DNA of 64,000 nt from Ditylenchus dipsaci (lineage: Eukaryota; Nematoda; Chromadorea; Rhabditida; Anguinidae), in contig SADC01001168.1 in assembly GCA_004194705.1 (NCBI GenBank), forward strand, positions 620,001-684,000, read 5' to 3'. A program made the translations under genes and the position numbers. Below the pieces are notes generated by a model. That model saw nothing but the letters and a program-made list of their open reading frames with translations. It made no database searches and was not told the origin of the DNA. This document shows positions 52,665 through 63,589 of this stretch, one piece after another; within the stretch, counting starts at the first letter, position 1, and every line of letters starts with the position of its first letter.

Positions 52665-52944
52665 TTCGATATCTGAAAATAGAAGAGGGTGAATCGCAAA
52701 GTAAGGCAGTTCTTCTGGAAAAGACAGAGACACAAATATGACACTTAGTTGTCGGTGAAACTTACGACCAGATACCAAAGAGCATAGTAACTCTAAGGCC
52801 GAAAAATCGATAAAAATCGATAAAATTTCGATAAAAATCGATAAAAAGTTTTATCGATTTTTATCGATTTTTTTTGAATAATTCTCGTTTGAATCGATTT
52901 TATCGAAATCGATAAATTTATCGATTTGTCACACCATGACTACA

Positions 52945-53092
52945 AGGCACGCCAAAGATTGTGTATTTCAAATTAAGGCAATTTAAATTGGGTCAAAATA
53001 AAGTGAATAATTCAATTTTTTGAATTAAAGTATTCAATTTATTTCGGCCCCATTTGAAATGGCCCAATTTTCGGCGTGCCGCCTGCAAGACA
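52945..53092. mobile_element. MITE with GGCACGCC ends
   Basis: GGCACGCCAAAGATTG mirrors TTTTCGGCGTGCCGCC, with AATTGGGTC / GGCCCATTT pairing inside. The GGCACGCCAGAGATTTGAA text also lies in the arms flanking RPS15 (59.8 and 62.5 kb). Confidence 0.6.
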
Positions 53093-53556
53093 ATAAAAAA
53101 ACTACATCAATTTTCGGAAATCTGCCACAAAGTGGTGAAATCCCCGAAAACTTTAAGATTTTATCAATCAAATTAAATGGGTTTTGAGCTTGAAATTAAA
53201 TCAGATTCTTCTAGCCTTTTTCGCAATTTTAATTAAACAAAATGAAAAATGTCCAAATGCCAATTGTTTTAAAAATTTAACCCTAATTGTTAAATTTCTG
53301 AATATCAACAATGAACTATAGAATTCAGATTATTTAATGAAACAAATTTATTGCAAACAATTTAAATAATAATTCTATCAAGTAAAGCTGTTCCTTGAAA
53401 CAATCATTTCAAAAGGATACCATTATAAGAATCTCTCAAATATTTCAAGAGAGTGAGGATCTACATATTTTGAGTTGGAAAGCCCACACCCTATAACCTC
53501 TAATAAGTTCCCTTTTCGAATGAGGTTAAAAAATAAGAGCTACGGGGTTTTTCGAG
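53093..53556. other. Gene-free stretch
   Basis: AT-rich; no ORF or repeat identified. Confidence 0.45.
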
Positions 53557-53564
53557 GTCATAAG

Positions 53565-53831
53565 TAGAGTAGTTCACGGTCGGTTAACCGACCGACCGGG
53601 TATTTGGCCAAAAAAAACCGACCGAAAAACCGGGTACAAAAAAACCGGGAAAACCGAAAACCGGGTACAGCAAAATTTCGGTTAATTTACGACAAAAAAA
53701 ACCGAAAACCGGGTACAAGCCGGTTAACCGACCGAAAAAAAACTGAAAACCGTAACCGAAAACCGGGTAGCCAAAATCCCGGTTAACCGAAAACCGTGTA
53801 AGGCCCAATTAACCGACCGTGAACTACTCTA
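53565..53831. mobile_element. hAT-like MITE, ACCGAAAACCGGGT words
   Basis: TAGAGTAGTTCACGGTCGGT mirrors ACCGACCGTGAACTACTCTA. Perfect 8-bp duplication GTCATAAG at 53,557-53,564 and 53,832-53,839. The body is a run of AAAACCGGGTAC / GGTTAACCGACCG words. Confidence 0.92.
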
Positions 53832-53949
53832 GTCATAAGGCATGAAGTATGTCTTGAAACTTATATATATAAGTAAATGGTACCCTTTTGAATAAAAACA
53901 AAAAAAGTAAGTGAAAACAATAAAAGTTCATGGATCAAATTAAAATAGT

Positions 53950-54495
53950 TTACTGTTTCTTGACTGTCTCCTCCTGCTTCTTGCCCTCAGTAGTCCCATT
54001 GCTGGTCAAATGCTGCTGCTGTTGCTCTCCACCGGCAGAGGGCTTGAAGCCAATAGGAATGTTGACCTTGGGCTGCTTCTCGGACTCCTTCTTGTGGGCT
54101 CTGACCTGAAGACGACCCTGCTCGTCCAAGTTGCACTGGATGGATCGCTTGTCCACACTTTCTGGCAAGGTAACTCGGCGCTCAAAGGTGCGGTGGATTG
54201 ACTGACCATTGCCTTGTTGCTGGTGTTTGCCTTGGATGACCAATTCTTCGCCCTCCACGTCCACATTCAGCTCTTCGGGACGATAGCCGGCCACACTGCA
54301 CTTGAAACTGTAGCTACTGCCATCGTCTCCTCCCACTTGACTATCTGTTTGCATTTGGCCGAGTTGACGCTCTAATTGCTGTAGTTGTCCAAAAGAGTCA
54401 TTGAGCAGGGAGGCCATGAGGTTGGGAGTGTAGTGGTAGTGGTACATAGGGCGCTGGGTTGGCATGAATAGCTCTTCAATTGGGATCAAAGACAT
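53950..54495 (-). CDS. Small heat-shock protein (alpha-crystallin family)
   Basis: An ATP-independent holdase, single exon of 181 codons, intact. N-terminal MSLIPIEELFMP and a Tyr/His-rich segment, then FGQLQQLERQLGQMQ. The alpha-crystallin domain runs from about residue 62 to 145: YSFKCSVAGYRPEELNVDVE, ELVIQGKHQQ, HRTFERRVTLPESVDKRSIQ and the GRLQVRAHKK strand (G-x-L-x-V signature). A short KVNIPIGFK with the I-x-I-type motif follows, then a Gln/Lys-rich tail. Overall most like nematode hsp-16-class proteins. The start is set by the only upstream ATG and by its TATA box. It is the one conserved protein here with no lesion. Confidence 0.95.
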   Translation of the reverse strand: MSLIPIEELFMPTQRPMYHYHYTPNLMASLLNDSFGQLQQLERQLGQMQTDSQVGGDDGSSYSFKCSVAGYRPEELNVDVEGEELVIQGKHQQQGNGQSIHRTFERRVTLPESVDKRSIQCNLDEQGRLQVRAHKKESEKQPKVNIPIGFKPSAGGEQQQQHLTSNGTTEGKKQEETVKKQ

Positions 54496-54577
54496 TTTGG
54501 AATATAGCTGAAGAATATAGTTTGAGAATAGAACGCTTTGAGTTTTGTTGGAATTGTCTCAATACCTATCTGGCTGG

Positions 54578-54585
54578 TTTATATA
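54578..54585 (-). promoter_or_regulatory. TATA box of the small Hsp gene
   Basis: TATATAAA on the minus strand, about 85 bp upstream of the ATG. Confidence 0.75.
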
Positions 54586-54614
54586 GGCAGGGAGAGGAGG
54601 GACTAGAGAAAGAG

Positions 54615-54629
54615 AGAATATTCTGGAAA
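54615..54629 (-). promoter_or_regulatory. Heat-shock element
   Basis: GAATATTCTGGAA: three perfectly alternating units GAA-nn-TTC-nn-GAA, about 30 bp upstream of the TATA box, the classic HSF trimer site. A second, imperfect site (TTCTAGATTTTTC) is near 54,684. Confidence 0.85.
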
Positions 54630-54841
54630 CAGGGGCAAGGCAAGAGACAATAAAGGGCTAGATGAAATAGTGTTTCCTTCTTTTTCTAGATTTTTCTTCT
54701 TGTTTCTGGGCGTCGATAGAAAGAGACAAAAATATGTTTTTGTTTACGTGTGCTTTTTGCAAACTAAATTTTGCAAGATCTTTGAACTTTTGTAGAAAAA
54801 ATAAAACATTGAACAAAGTTTAAATTATCAAAGAGATTTTT

Positions 54842-55637
54842 TAATTCAATAATTCATAATTAGTTTATATTTTTTATTTATTAACTAAATTATTAATAAG
54901 CACAGATGAAACAGCGCAGTATAAGCCCAGTTTCCATATATATTTTTAGGAATATTTCTATCAAACATTTTTTTCCTTCCGAACCCTTCCACAGTGACAA
55001 AGTTGGTATTATATTACACTCCGTATCATGAGTATAGACGCACCCATTTTGTCATATTTTAGCAATTTTTGACCAAAAGTGAGAAATGTTTTAATATAAC
55101 GAGATACATTTAGGCGAAAAAACATGTTCTGGCACAAAAACCAAGTTAGAAAGCGCAAGAAAATTATTTGTAGTTGTAAACATTGAAATCAGACGTATCA
55201 TAAGTATAGACGCAGTTCGGTTTGTAATGCGCCGCTCGATGTTTTCATTTATTTTGAAGCAGATATCATCTTAGAGAACTTCTGGTTTGACTGTGTCTCG
55301 GCTACAATTTGGTAGGTCAAACTTATTTTTTGATCATTCTAAGAAACGTTATGACCATCAACATGAAAACGTCGATTCCTAGTCAAAATAAAGGAAAATC
55401 TAAAGAAAATGACTGTTTAGTCTTATAAATAATAGCTTTTCTCAAAAAATGTCGATGAAAAAATAAAATTCATTGCATGATTCAAAAGATCTTTGATTTC
55501 TCTACATAATGACATGTTGACTGTTGTTTTATAAAAATACAGGGCTGAGAAACGGACGGTTGAAGTTAAGAAAGTAAAAACCCCTCTTTTTGCCTTATTT
55601 TTAGCCTGTTTTGTCTTGTCGAAATTCAACCGTCCGT
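54842..55637 (+). repeat. Duplication E, copy 2
   Basis: Second copy of 25,966-26,750. It is cut off abruptly at CCGTCCGTTTCTTTTT, exactly at the centre of the palindrome it contains, as if the second arm was lost by a break at the fold tip. Confidence 0.85.
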
Positions 55638-55719
55638 TTCTTTTTAAGTACTTTTACTTATAAGTACTTTTTCATTAATGAGAGTGAAGTTTGTAGATGC
55701 TACATGCGTATGACATTGC

Positions 55720-56050
55720 TCACAAGCATACATAGGTATCAGCTAGTATAAAAAAAAAGTTGTTTATATAATATGTGTCCCTTAGAGAGAAACTGGCAAT
55801 AGCTGGGCCACCATCGGCTGGAACAATGGAGATGGAGGTTGGAATGGTGTAGAGAGAAGCGCTTATGTTACGGTCAAACAAAATCAGACTGTATTCGGAG
55901 ATCAAACTGCTGGGCAGTTAGTACGTCGATTGGCTATAATTTATTTGAAAGAAGACAAATTTCGGGTCACAATAAGCAGCAGATGAATCCTGACGATAGT
56001 CAGTCAGAATTCTTGCCAATTTCACCAAGAAATTTCTCATTAGTAGTATA
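55720..56050 (-). other. Unidentified coding-like fragment
   Basis: Minus frame: NFLVKLARILTDYRQDSSAA, YCDPKFVFFQINYSQSTY, a TAA (about 55,923), then ISEYSLILFDRNISASLYTI, PTSISIVPADGGPAIASFSL. Both halves are in one frame with good composition. It resembles a degraded exon of a real gene. Not recognised. Confidence 0.35.
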
Positions 56051-56059
56051 GTATTACCA

Positions 56060-56600
56060 TTTCTAGGACAGCCCATTCACCCTCCTCCAGAATTAAAAAC
56101 CCCCCTTTTTAAGGGGTTTTTTACGTAAGAAGAGGATAATTCGCCAATTTGGGGGCAAAAACGCTAAATTTTACCAGTTTTTGACACCACCCATTTCGAA
56201 AATTAAAGAGAGACAAATTCACCCTGATTTCTAATATAAATTCAACTGTTTTTTGAGCCCTTTTTTAATAAAAAGTGTCAAATTTGAATTTTTATTAACT
56301 AAAATTCGAAATTACACCAAATTTTGAACAAATTTTTTAAAAATAGTCAGGACAATAATCCACTTATTTTTAAATTTAAACAATTTTTCAATTTTTAGCT
56401 TCTATTTTTGAAATTTTCATGTTGAAAAAAGACTACTTATAATTGTAAATTTGCTAATATTTATTTCAATAGTATAAATTTTTCAATTTTTTCGAACTTC
56501 GATAGTCGAACTGAAAAAAATACAAATATATTTATATTGCTAAATTTCAAACCGGTGATAGTTCGGTTTCAATATTTTTTTGATAGTCAATTCGATATTT
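56060..56600. other. AT-rich intergenic
   Basis: A CCCCCCTTTTTAAGGGGTTTTTT hairpin-like spot lies at 56,091-56,115. Otherwise nothing was seen. Confidence 0.45.
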
Positions 56601-57413
56601 CTATCCGCTATAATTAAGCGAATTTATCGATGGTACCTTTCTTATGAAAACTTGACCAGAATGCTTTATATATTCGACGCAAAACTCTTTTTCTTCCATT
56701 AAATATTTTGTTTTTTTCGAAAAGCTAGCGGCAAAGTCAAATAAACTAAAGTTCGAACAATTTGGGTGGTTATGAAAACACAGCATATAGACACATAAAT
56801 TCGCCAATAATGTATCAAATATAGCGAAAAATACTCAGCCAAATCGCTTGAAAAATCATGCGGTTCTGAACTTTTTCGTCTGAAGACACAAAATTGGTAG
56901 TCGATAGTTGTTTAATTCCATCGAGTAGATCTTCCTCGATATACGTTTTGTTCTCAGAATGATTTCGAAATATCAATTTATCTTCTAAAATTTTTAAATC
57001 GTACGTTCTTTTTATAAGGAATGACTTTACGTTTTTAATCAACTTATTTTGGTCATTTTTGAACTCAATTTTTTTTTTTTATTATCCAGCATAAATGACA
57101 TCATTTTGTTTGTCAAAATAAGAGATTATTTTACCAAAACCTGTTATTTTGACCCGAATGGAGCCATATATATCATTTTGATCGAATCTAAATTTTCACA
57201 AAATCGAACTTCTAGCAATGTATTGTCGATCAATTGAACATCAATACATGTATAATTCAGTATTTTCTGTACAAATTTTGTAGGACTAGTTTTCAACCAA
57301 ATTTCGATCAATTCGTTTTGATTATTTAACATATTGCAAAAAGTTTGAGTTATTTGGTGCAAATTTTTTTGAATACGGTTATCCAAGTAATTAAGTTTAC
57401 TAATTTTTTTCAT
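56601..57413 (-). CDS. Possible three-exon gene, about 230 aa, unidentified
   Basis: ATG at 57,413: MKKISKLNYLDNRIQKNLHQ, TFCNMLNNQNELIEIWLK, NTLLEVRFCENLDSIKMIYM. After an about 80-100 bp T-rich gap: NVKSFLIKRTYDLKILEDKL, ENKTYIEEDLLDGIKQLSTT, VQNRMIFQAIWLSIFRYI. A third frame reads KKTKYLMEEKEFCVEYIKHS to KVPSINSLNYSG. The three frames follow each other on one strand with amphipathic, helix-rich content, unlike the surrounding repeats. Junctions are unresolved. It is bounded by the 82-bp satellite upstream. Confidence 0.45.
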
Positions 57414-57537
57414 TTAATCAATCGATCTCTTATTTTTGCAGTAATCAGTCGCGCTCCATAACCATCTTGGATTTTTAGCGGTGTTGGTAAAATAGTTAAG
57501 CTGACAGTTATGACAATTAGATTATACGATAGTTACA

Positions 57538-58805
57538 GCTATCGATACTTTTTATAACAAACATTGTATAAACAGTTTAGGTCTGAAAACATGCTCGTGA
57601 TATGGCTGGTGTTATACATGGTTTCGATACTTTTTATAACAAACATTGTATAAACAGTTTAGGTCTGAAAAGATGCTCGTGATATGGCTAGTGTTATACA
57701 TGGTTTCCATACTTTTTATAACAAACATTGTATAAACAGTTTAGGTCTGAAAACATGCTCGTGAAATGGCTGGTGTTATACATGGTTTCGATACTTTTTA
57801 TAACAAACATTGTATAACCAGTTTAGGTCTGAAAACATGCTCGTGATATGGCTGGTGTTATACATGGTTTCGATACTTTTTATAACAAACATTGTATAAC
57901 CAGTTTAGGTCTGAAAACATGCTCGTGATATGGCTGGTGTTATACATGGTTTCGATACTTTTTATAACAAACATTGTATAACCAGTTTAGGTCTGAAAAC
58001 ATGCTCGTGATATGGCTGGTGTTATACATGGTTTCGATACTTTTTATAACAAACATTGTATAACCAGTTTAGGTCTGAAAACATGCTCGTGATATGGCTG
58101 GTGTTATACATGGTTCGATACTTTTTATAACAAACATTGTATACCCAGTTAGGTCTGAAAACATGCTCGTGATATGGCTGGTGTTATACATGGTTCGATA
58201 CTTTTTATAACAAACATTGTATAACCAGTTTAGGTCTGAAAACATGCTCGTGATATGGCTGGTGTTATACATGGTTTCGATACTTTTTATAACAAACATC
58301 GTATAACCAGTTTAGGTCCGAAAACATGCTCGTGATATGGCTGGTGTTATACATGGTTTCGATACTTTTTATAACAAACATTGTATAACCAGTTTAGGTC
58401 CGAAAACATGCTCGTGATATGGCTGGTGTTATACATGGTTTCGATACTTTTATAACAAACATCGTATAACCAGTTTAGGTCCGAAAACATGCTCGTGATA
58501 TGGCTGGTGGTATACATGGTTTCGATACTTTTTATAACAAACATTTTATAAACAGTTTAGGTCCGAAACATGCTCGTGATATGGCTGTGTTATACATGGT
58601 TTCGATACTTTTTATAACAAACATTGTATAACTAGTTTAGGTCCGAAAACATGCTCGTGATATGGCTGGTGTTATACATGGTTTCGATACTTTTTATAAA
58701 AACATTGTATAACCAGTTTAGGGAAAACATGCTCGTGATATGGTGGTGTTATACATGGTTTCGATTTTTTATAACAAACATTGTATAACAGTTTAGGTCT
58801 GAAAA
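57538..58805 (+). repeat. 82-bp tandem satellite, about 15 copies
   Basis: Unit TTTCGATACTTTTTATAACA + AACATTGTATAACCAGTTTA + GGTCTGAAAACATGCTCGTG + ATATGGCTGGTGTTATACAT + GG. Copies are 95-99% alike, with ACAGTTT/CCAGTTT and GTCTG/GTCCG variants in blocks. Single-base losses increase toward the 3' end. It has no spacer variability, so it is not a CRISPR. Confidence 0.95.
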
Positions 58806-59208
58806 CATCGGTTACGCTGTTATAGGGGGTTTTATACTTTCAATATGCACTTTTATTTAAATATTATTACCAATCAAAACCATCAAAATGCTCATACATG
58901 GCTTTCAAAGTCGTCACTGGTATACATTCACAGACTGTTCATTTGCATTTGCGAATTTTTCTGGTGAATGAAAATATGTCCTACTCTAATAGTCACATGA
59001 CTTTCCGTAACATGTTCTCTTCCATGTTCTCTTGATTAAACTTATATTGATTCCAATTGACCTGTGTTTAGTATTGAACCTTGATATAGTGGCACTTGCA
59101 AATTGTTTCAGTCCAGCACCCTTCGCTTAGTGGCACCCAATATAGTGGCACCTCGCTATAGTGGCATCTTTGAGGCCGGTCCCAGGGGCTGCCTTAAAAA
59201 GTTTTCTT
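58806..59208. repeat. Short gene-free stretch with TATAGTGGCACC words
   Basis: At 59,085-59,180 the phrase ATATAGTGGCACC occurs four times, in the style of a pogo-like terminus. Otherwise unremarkable. Confidence 0.45.
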
Positions 59209-59360
59209 CCTATCATACATATATGTATTTGTACTCAAATGTGCTGAGACTCGGCGATCATTCTTGCTTATATATGTTAAATCAAGAATGCATGTAGTCG
59301 GGAGATATGAAGCAAAATACGCAAACTTATGCTTGAGTCATCACTTTTTTTCCCGCTGTA
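59209..59360. mobile_element. Solo end of the TACAGTAGC palindrome family
   Basis: Matches 15,500-15,654 (ATGCATGTAGTCG.GAGATATGA, GAGTCATCACTTTTTT). The rest of the element is absent. Confidence 0.75.
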
Positions 59361-59793
59361 TATGATTTTTTTTAGAAAATACAGGGCGAATCCTTGGCCA
59401 TTTAGAGTACAATGATGGCTTTTAAGATTGCGGTGAAAACACAAAAAGCTAATTTGAATTAATTTGTAGACCAATTGACCTGTAGATCGATTGACCGTAG
59501 ATCGATTGACCTAGAGCCATTTATACCTTTAAATACTCCTTCTTGAAAAATATACGTGTTTACTCTATTAACTCTCTAACCTTTAACAACTCCTAAGCCC
59601 TCGTTGTTTTCACTTGGATTTCATAGCGCTGGCTATGTGAAAATGTGCATCCGGCTTACGGCGGATAATGAAATTTTAATTTTGAGAAGTAGCCAGTTGA
59701 TCCACATCGACCTGTGATAACGCATTATCGTAGCCGGGATCTTTATGGCAAAAATATGTAGTTTTAGAAAAAAATTATTGCCGAAAATGGAAT

Positions 59794-59908
59794 TTAAAGG
59801 GGCATGCTCGCGCCCGATGGAATAATTCTTGCATTTTAAATTGGCGGGTACCAGGCACGCCAGAGATTTGAATTTCAAAATCGATTTGAAATATTCTGAA
59901 TGTTTTCA
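59794..59908 (+). repeat. Left arm of inverted repeat around RPS15
   Basis: GGGGCATGCTCGCGCCCGATGG, GGCGGGTACCAGGCACGCC and AGAGATTTGAATTTCAAAAT are repeated inverted at 62,447-62,563. No target duplication was found at the outer edges. Confidence 0.8.
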
Positions 59909-59963
59909 GTGTGCTGATCTTTTCCGCTTGTCTTTTATCTCGGTGTACTCGTTGATTGCTTGT

Positions 59964-60382
59964 TCACGTTGTTAGGTTAGAGTTCGAGTTCGAGTTAGAG
60001 TTCGAGTTAGAGTTAGATTCGGGTAAGAGGTGTTCATGTACTCAAAAACCCGAACTCAAACTCTAACTCTAACTCGATGGTGTTCACGTACATCGAGTTA
60101 GAGTTAGAGGTCGAGCTTGAAAATGTTCATGTATATAGCTTAGATAGCTCAGAATCTCACTCCAAAGCCGTCTAAAGCCACTGAAAGTTAGTTTTAGGAG
60201 GTTTACTGAAATAAAATCCAAGTTATATGCATGAAAACCTCAAATCCAACCTCGAACTCTAACTCTAGGTACATGAACACACTCGAGTTAGAGTTAGAGT
60301 TTGAGTTCGAGTTAGAGTTAGGATCAGAGGTGTTCACGTAACCAAAATCCCGAACTCTAACTCTAACAACGTGAACAAGCCA
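59964..60382. mobile_element. Word-array TIR element of TTAGAG/TTCGAG hexamers
   Basis: CTTGTTCACGTTGTTAG mirrors CTAACAACGTGAACAAG. Blocks of (GAGTTA/GAGTTC)n alternate with their inverse (AACTCT)n four times, separated by GTGTTCACGTA / TACATGAACAC. It lies about 245 bp upstream of the RPS15 start. Confidence 0.8.
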
Positions 60383-60627
60383 TGAATGTTCTGTTCCAGT
60401 TTTAGATTTTTTTCGTGGTGTTATTTACACTGTATTTTTACCCATCAAAAGTTAGCTGGTTGTCAGTTGTTAGTTGACGTGCTGGTATCGTTGATTTGGT
60501 AAAAACCATCCTTTACATGGACCAACACCATTTTTTGTTTTGTTGAGTTCTCATCTGTGAATTTTTTTGCAATTTTATTTACTTAGCGTTCGCCGTTCCA
60601 ATCGTTGCGAAAACAAAGAAAGATTAA

Positions 60628-61191
<564 letters not shown>

Positions 61192-62446
61192 AGAAATGTT
61201 GGGAAGAAAAACGGAAGTGAAACCTCATTGTTGTCTCGTTATTTAGTGTTCCACAATAAAGACTGCTGGAATTTGTGTGTTCATTGATTACCCTTCCAAA
61301 AAATACCGGAATCATAAAATAATCGGCGTAGAGCGTCTTCGACACGAATATAGGTTATATGATTTATCAAACATACTTCCCGAATCATAAGCATCAACAG
61401 GACAGTTTATCGTGGGTCAACTGTATGTACCACTCCTTTTGGATGGTCTTGGACGAAATGATTTTTGGACAAAAGGTACGTGTACAGTATCTAAAAGCTT
61501 TGGAAATTTATCTGCATGAAAAATTGTTTCAGGTCTTTGTATGACAATACTAAAATTACCGATTAGATATAGACTCTAGGTAGCGGATTACAAACATTTA
61601 CCAATTTTGCAAACGCATTACGAATTCGCCGCGAAACCACTCGAACAATCGTTCTGTTTAGGCGAATCCCGGAAATCTGACAAACTCGCCTGCTAAACCG
61701 AAAAATTTAGATAATACGCAATATATGTATTTGCAGGTCTGTAATTGGCAGAAAGTGTGAACACGCTATGCTACATCACTCGGTTCTTCCACTTGCATTA
61801 TGTCATTATTCAACCCATATTGCAATGGGATCTCAATATTTAGCACAATTTAGGCCGCAATTTTTTTTGTGAATTCCAAAGAGACAAGACCAGTCTTTTC
61901 GTGCTTGATATTTGAATACATAAAACTTTGTCAGATAGCAAACACAAGAGGTGCGCACGCAGAATTTATACATGATAATTCCTAATTGCTAAACCAGCCA
62001 ACAAGTACTTACTTCTTATTTCTACTACTAAATTATTACTCTGATCTCAGGTTCAGGTAGGTTTAGTTACCAAGCCATCCTTCATCAGACAATTAGAGAG
62101 TGTCAAAAGCGTGGGTTTTCTTACGCTACATGTGCAACTATCGGAATCTAACTCAAATTTATAGCTAGTTGTTCTTGCATCTACTCGAATGCACCTGAAC
62201 GTACAAAAAAAGAGAAAAGAACAAGCGGCTGAAAAAATATAAACAAAGCTTATCCAATAGAAGTATTTGTCTGCTCAAATACCCGACAATAGGCTGACAA
62301 CAAGTGATGATTACTAATCTTCCGCGTTACCACGATAAAATAAAAGATACCGGTAGCTTTCGATGCAAGCGAATCCCGAAAAACAGTAGATGGGGTAGAT
62401 CGACTGAGTAAATAAAAAACACAAACAAAAAATAAACAAACTGGAA
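61192..62446. other. RPS15 3' flank, no further gene
   Basis: After the polyadenylation signal no ORF has recognisable content and no strong repeat is seen until the inverted arm at 62,447. Confidence 0.5.
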
Positions 62447-62563
62447 CGAAACATTCAAAATGATTTCAAAATCGATTTTGAATTCAAATCTCTGGCGTGC
62501 CTGGTACCCGCCAATTAAAATGCAAAGAATTATTCCATCGGGCGTGAGCATGCCTTTTAAGCC
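62447..62563 (-). repeat. Right arm of inverted repeat around RPS15
   Basis: Inverse of 59,794-59,908 with a few mismatches and indels. Confidence 0.8.
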
Positions 62564-62629
62564 AGCTTATGCACTTAATTTAACAAAGATTCTGAAATTG
62601 GAAGTGAAATAGTGTCAGATCTAGCTGGA

Positions 62630-63559
62630 GGGTACGCGACAATTCATCCCCGGGACAATTCATCCCCAGAACAAACACGGACACAATATCCTCGCGCCGT
62701 AATATCTCTACGGTTACAACCAGTATAAGCCAGTAGGTCCGATTTTCAAGGGGGGGGGTTAAAGAAAGTAGCTTTTTGGGGGGGGGGGTATAAGCCAGTA
62801 GCGTCGGATAATCCATGCACTAACTAACCAAGTGGTCGTCCACTTGGATCAATTTTTTTTCACGTTTTTCATGTTCCAAAACTTTTTTGTAGACTAATTC
62901 GGGCATGCTGAAGATGGTTTGATAATAGTAAAACAATGTTTTGTATGGTATTTTTCAGTATTGTAGGATAATTGATTTTGCCAAAAATTAATTTTACGAA
63001 AACGTAAGTAACACCCTACAAACGGCATTTCACCACTATCAAACCATCTCCAGCATGCCCGAATTAGTCCGGAAAACTATTTTTGGAACCTGAAAAAGTA
63101 AAAAAATTTGATTTTTTTAGATCAAGTGGACGACCACTTGGTTTGGTTGGTTCAAACTAAAAAATTTAATCCCCGCAAAATTTTCACTGGAAGTGAGAGT
63201 GAAGTAAGACTGAGAAGGAATTTTTTCCTATTCGGTACACACTGAGAGTGAGAGCGCAAGTTAGAGTGAGAATGAAAGGAAAATCTGCCAATTGGATACG
63301 GGGCTTGAATACCTATAGCTAGTCAGTGCTTGGTACTAACACCTGAGTACCACTTTATTGGTGACACCACCTTCATACTACTATCTGCGCCCCCATGGAC
63401 TACGAAAGTGCTTTAGAACCGGGTTTAATGAAAACAGGAGAAAAAGTTTTTGCTGAGTTTTTGCCTTAAAAACTTCATTCATTGTTCTGGGATGAATTGT
63501 CCTTGGGGATGAATTGTCCCGGGGGATGAATTGTCCTGCGGATGAATTGTCCGTGTCCC
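62630..63559. mobile_element. Word-array TIR element E7 (GGATGAATTGTCC)
   Basis: The left end GGGTACGCGACAATTCATCC mirrors GGATGAATTGTCCGTGTCCC. The right arm has four GGATGAATTGTCC units in 70 bp and the left arm two. Flanks CTAGCTGGA (62,621-62,629) and CTAGCTATA (63,560-63,568) match at 7 of 9. The interior has a nested hairpin (CAAGTGGTCGTCCACTTGG; ACCATCTCCAGCATGCCCG) and a GGGGGGGGG/TAAGCCAGTAG patch. Confidence 0.8.
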
Positions 63560-63589
63560 CTAGCTATAGGCTTAACTTGAGGGAAAGTG

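Larger units (their letters stand above)
50757..52939. mobile_element. Inverted-repeat unit carrying RPS18, with 8-bp duplication
   Basis: The left end CATGGTGTGACAAATCGATA and the right end (TATCGATTTGTCACACCATGA) are inverted. The arms continue as ATCGATTTCGATAAAA words, shorter at the left (to about 50,870) and longer at the right (52,805-52,939). A perfect 8-bp direct repeat CTACAAGG flanks the unit at 50,749-50,756 and 52,940-52,947. Between them lie a block of repeat S1 and the complete RPS18 gene with its introns. The same TIR + duplication + word-arm logic as E1-E8 suggests a transposon that picked up a genomic gene, but two independent insertions in opposite orientation must be excluded. 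Confidence 0.7.

Noticed and set aside
57538..58805. CRISPR-like array
   Set aside because: The 82-bp units are contiguous with no unique spacers, and the genome is eukaryotic. It is a satellite.
60000..60370. Interstitial telomere
   Set aside because: The hexamers are TTAGAG/TTCGAG, not TTAGGC or TTAGGG, they alternate in orientation, and they lie between transposon-like inverted ends.
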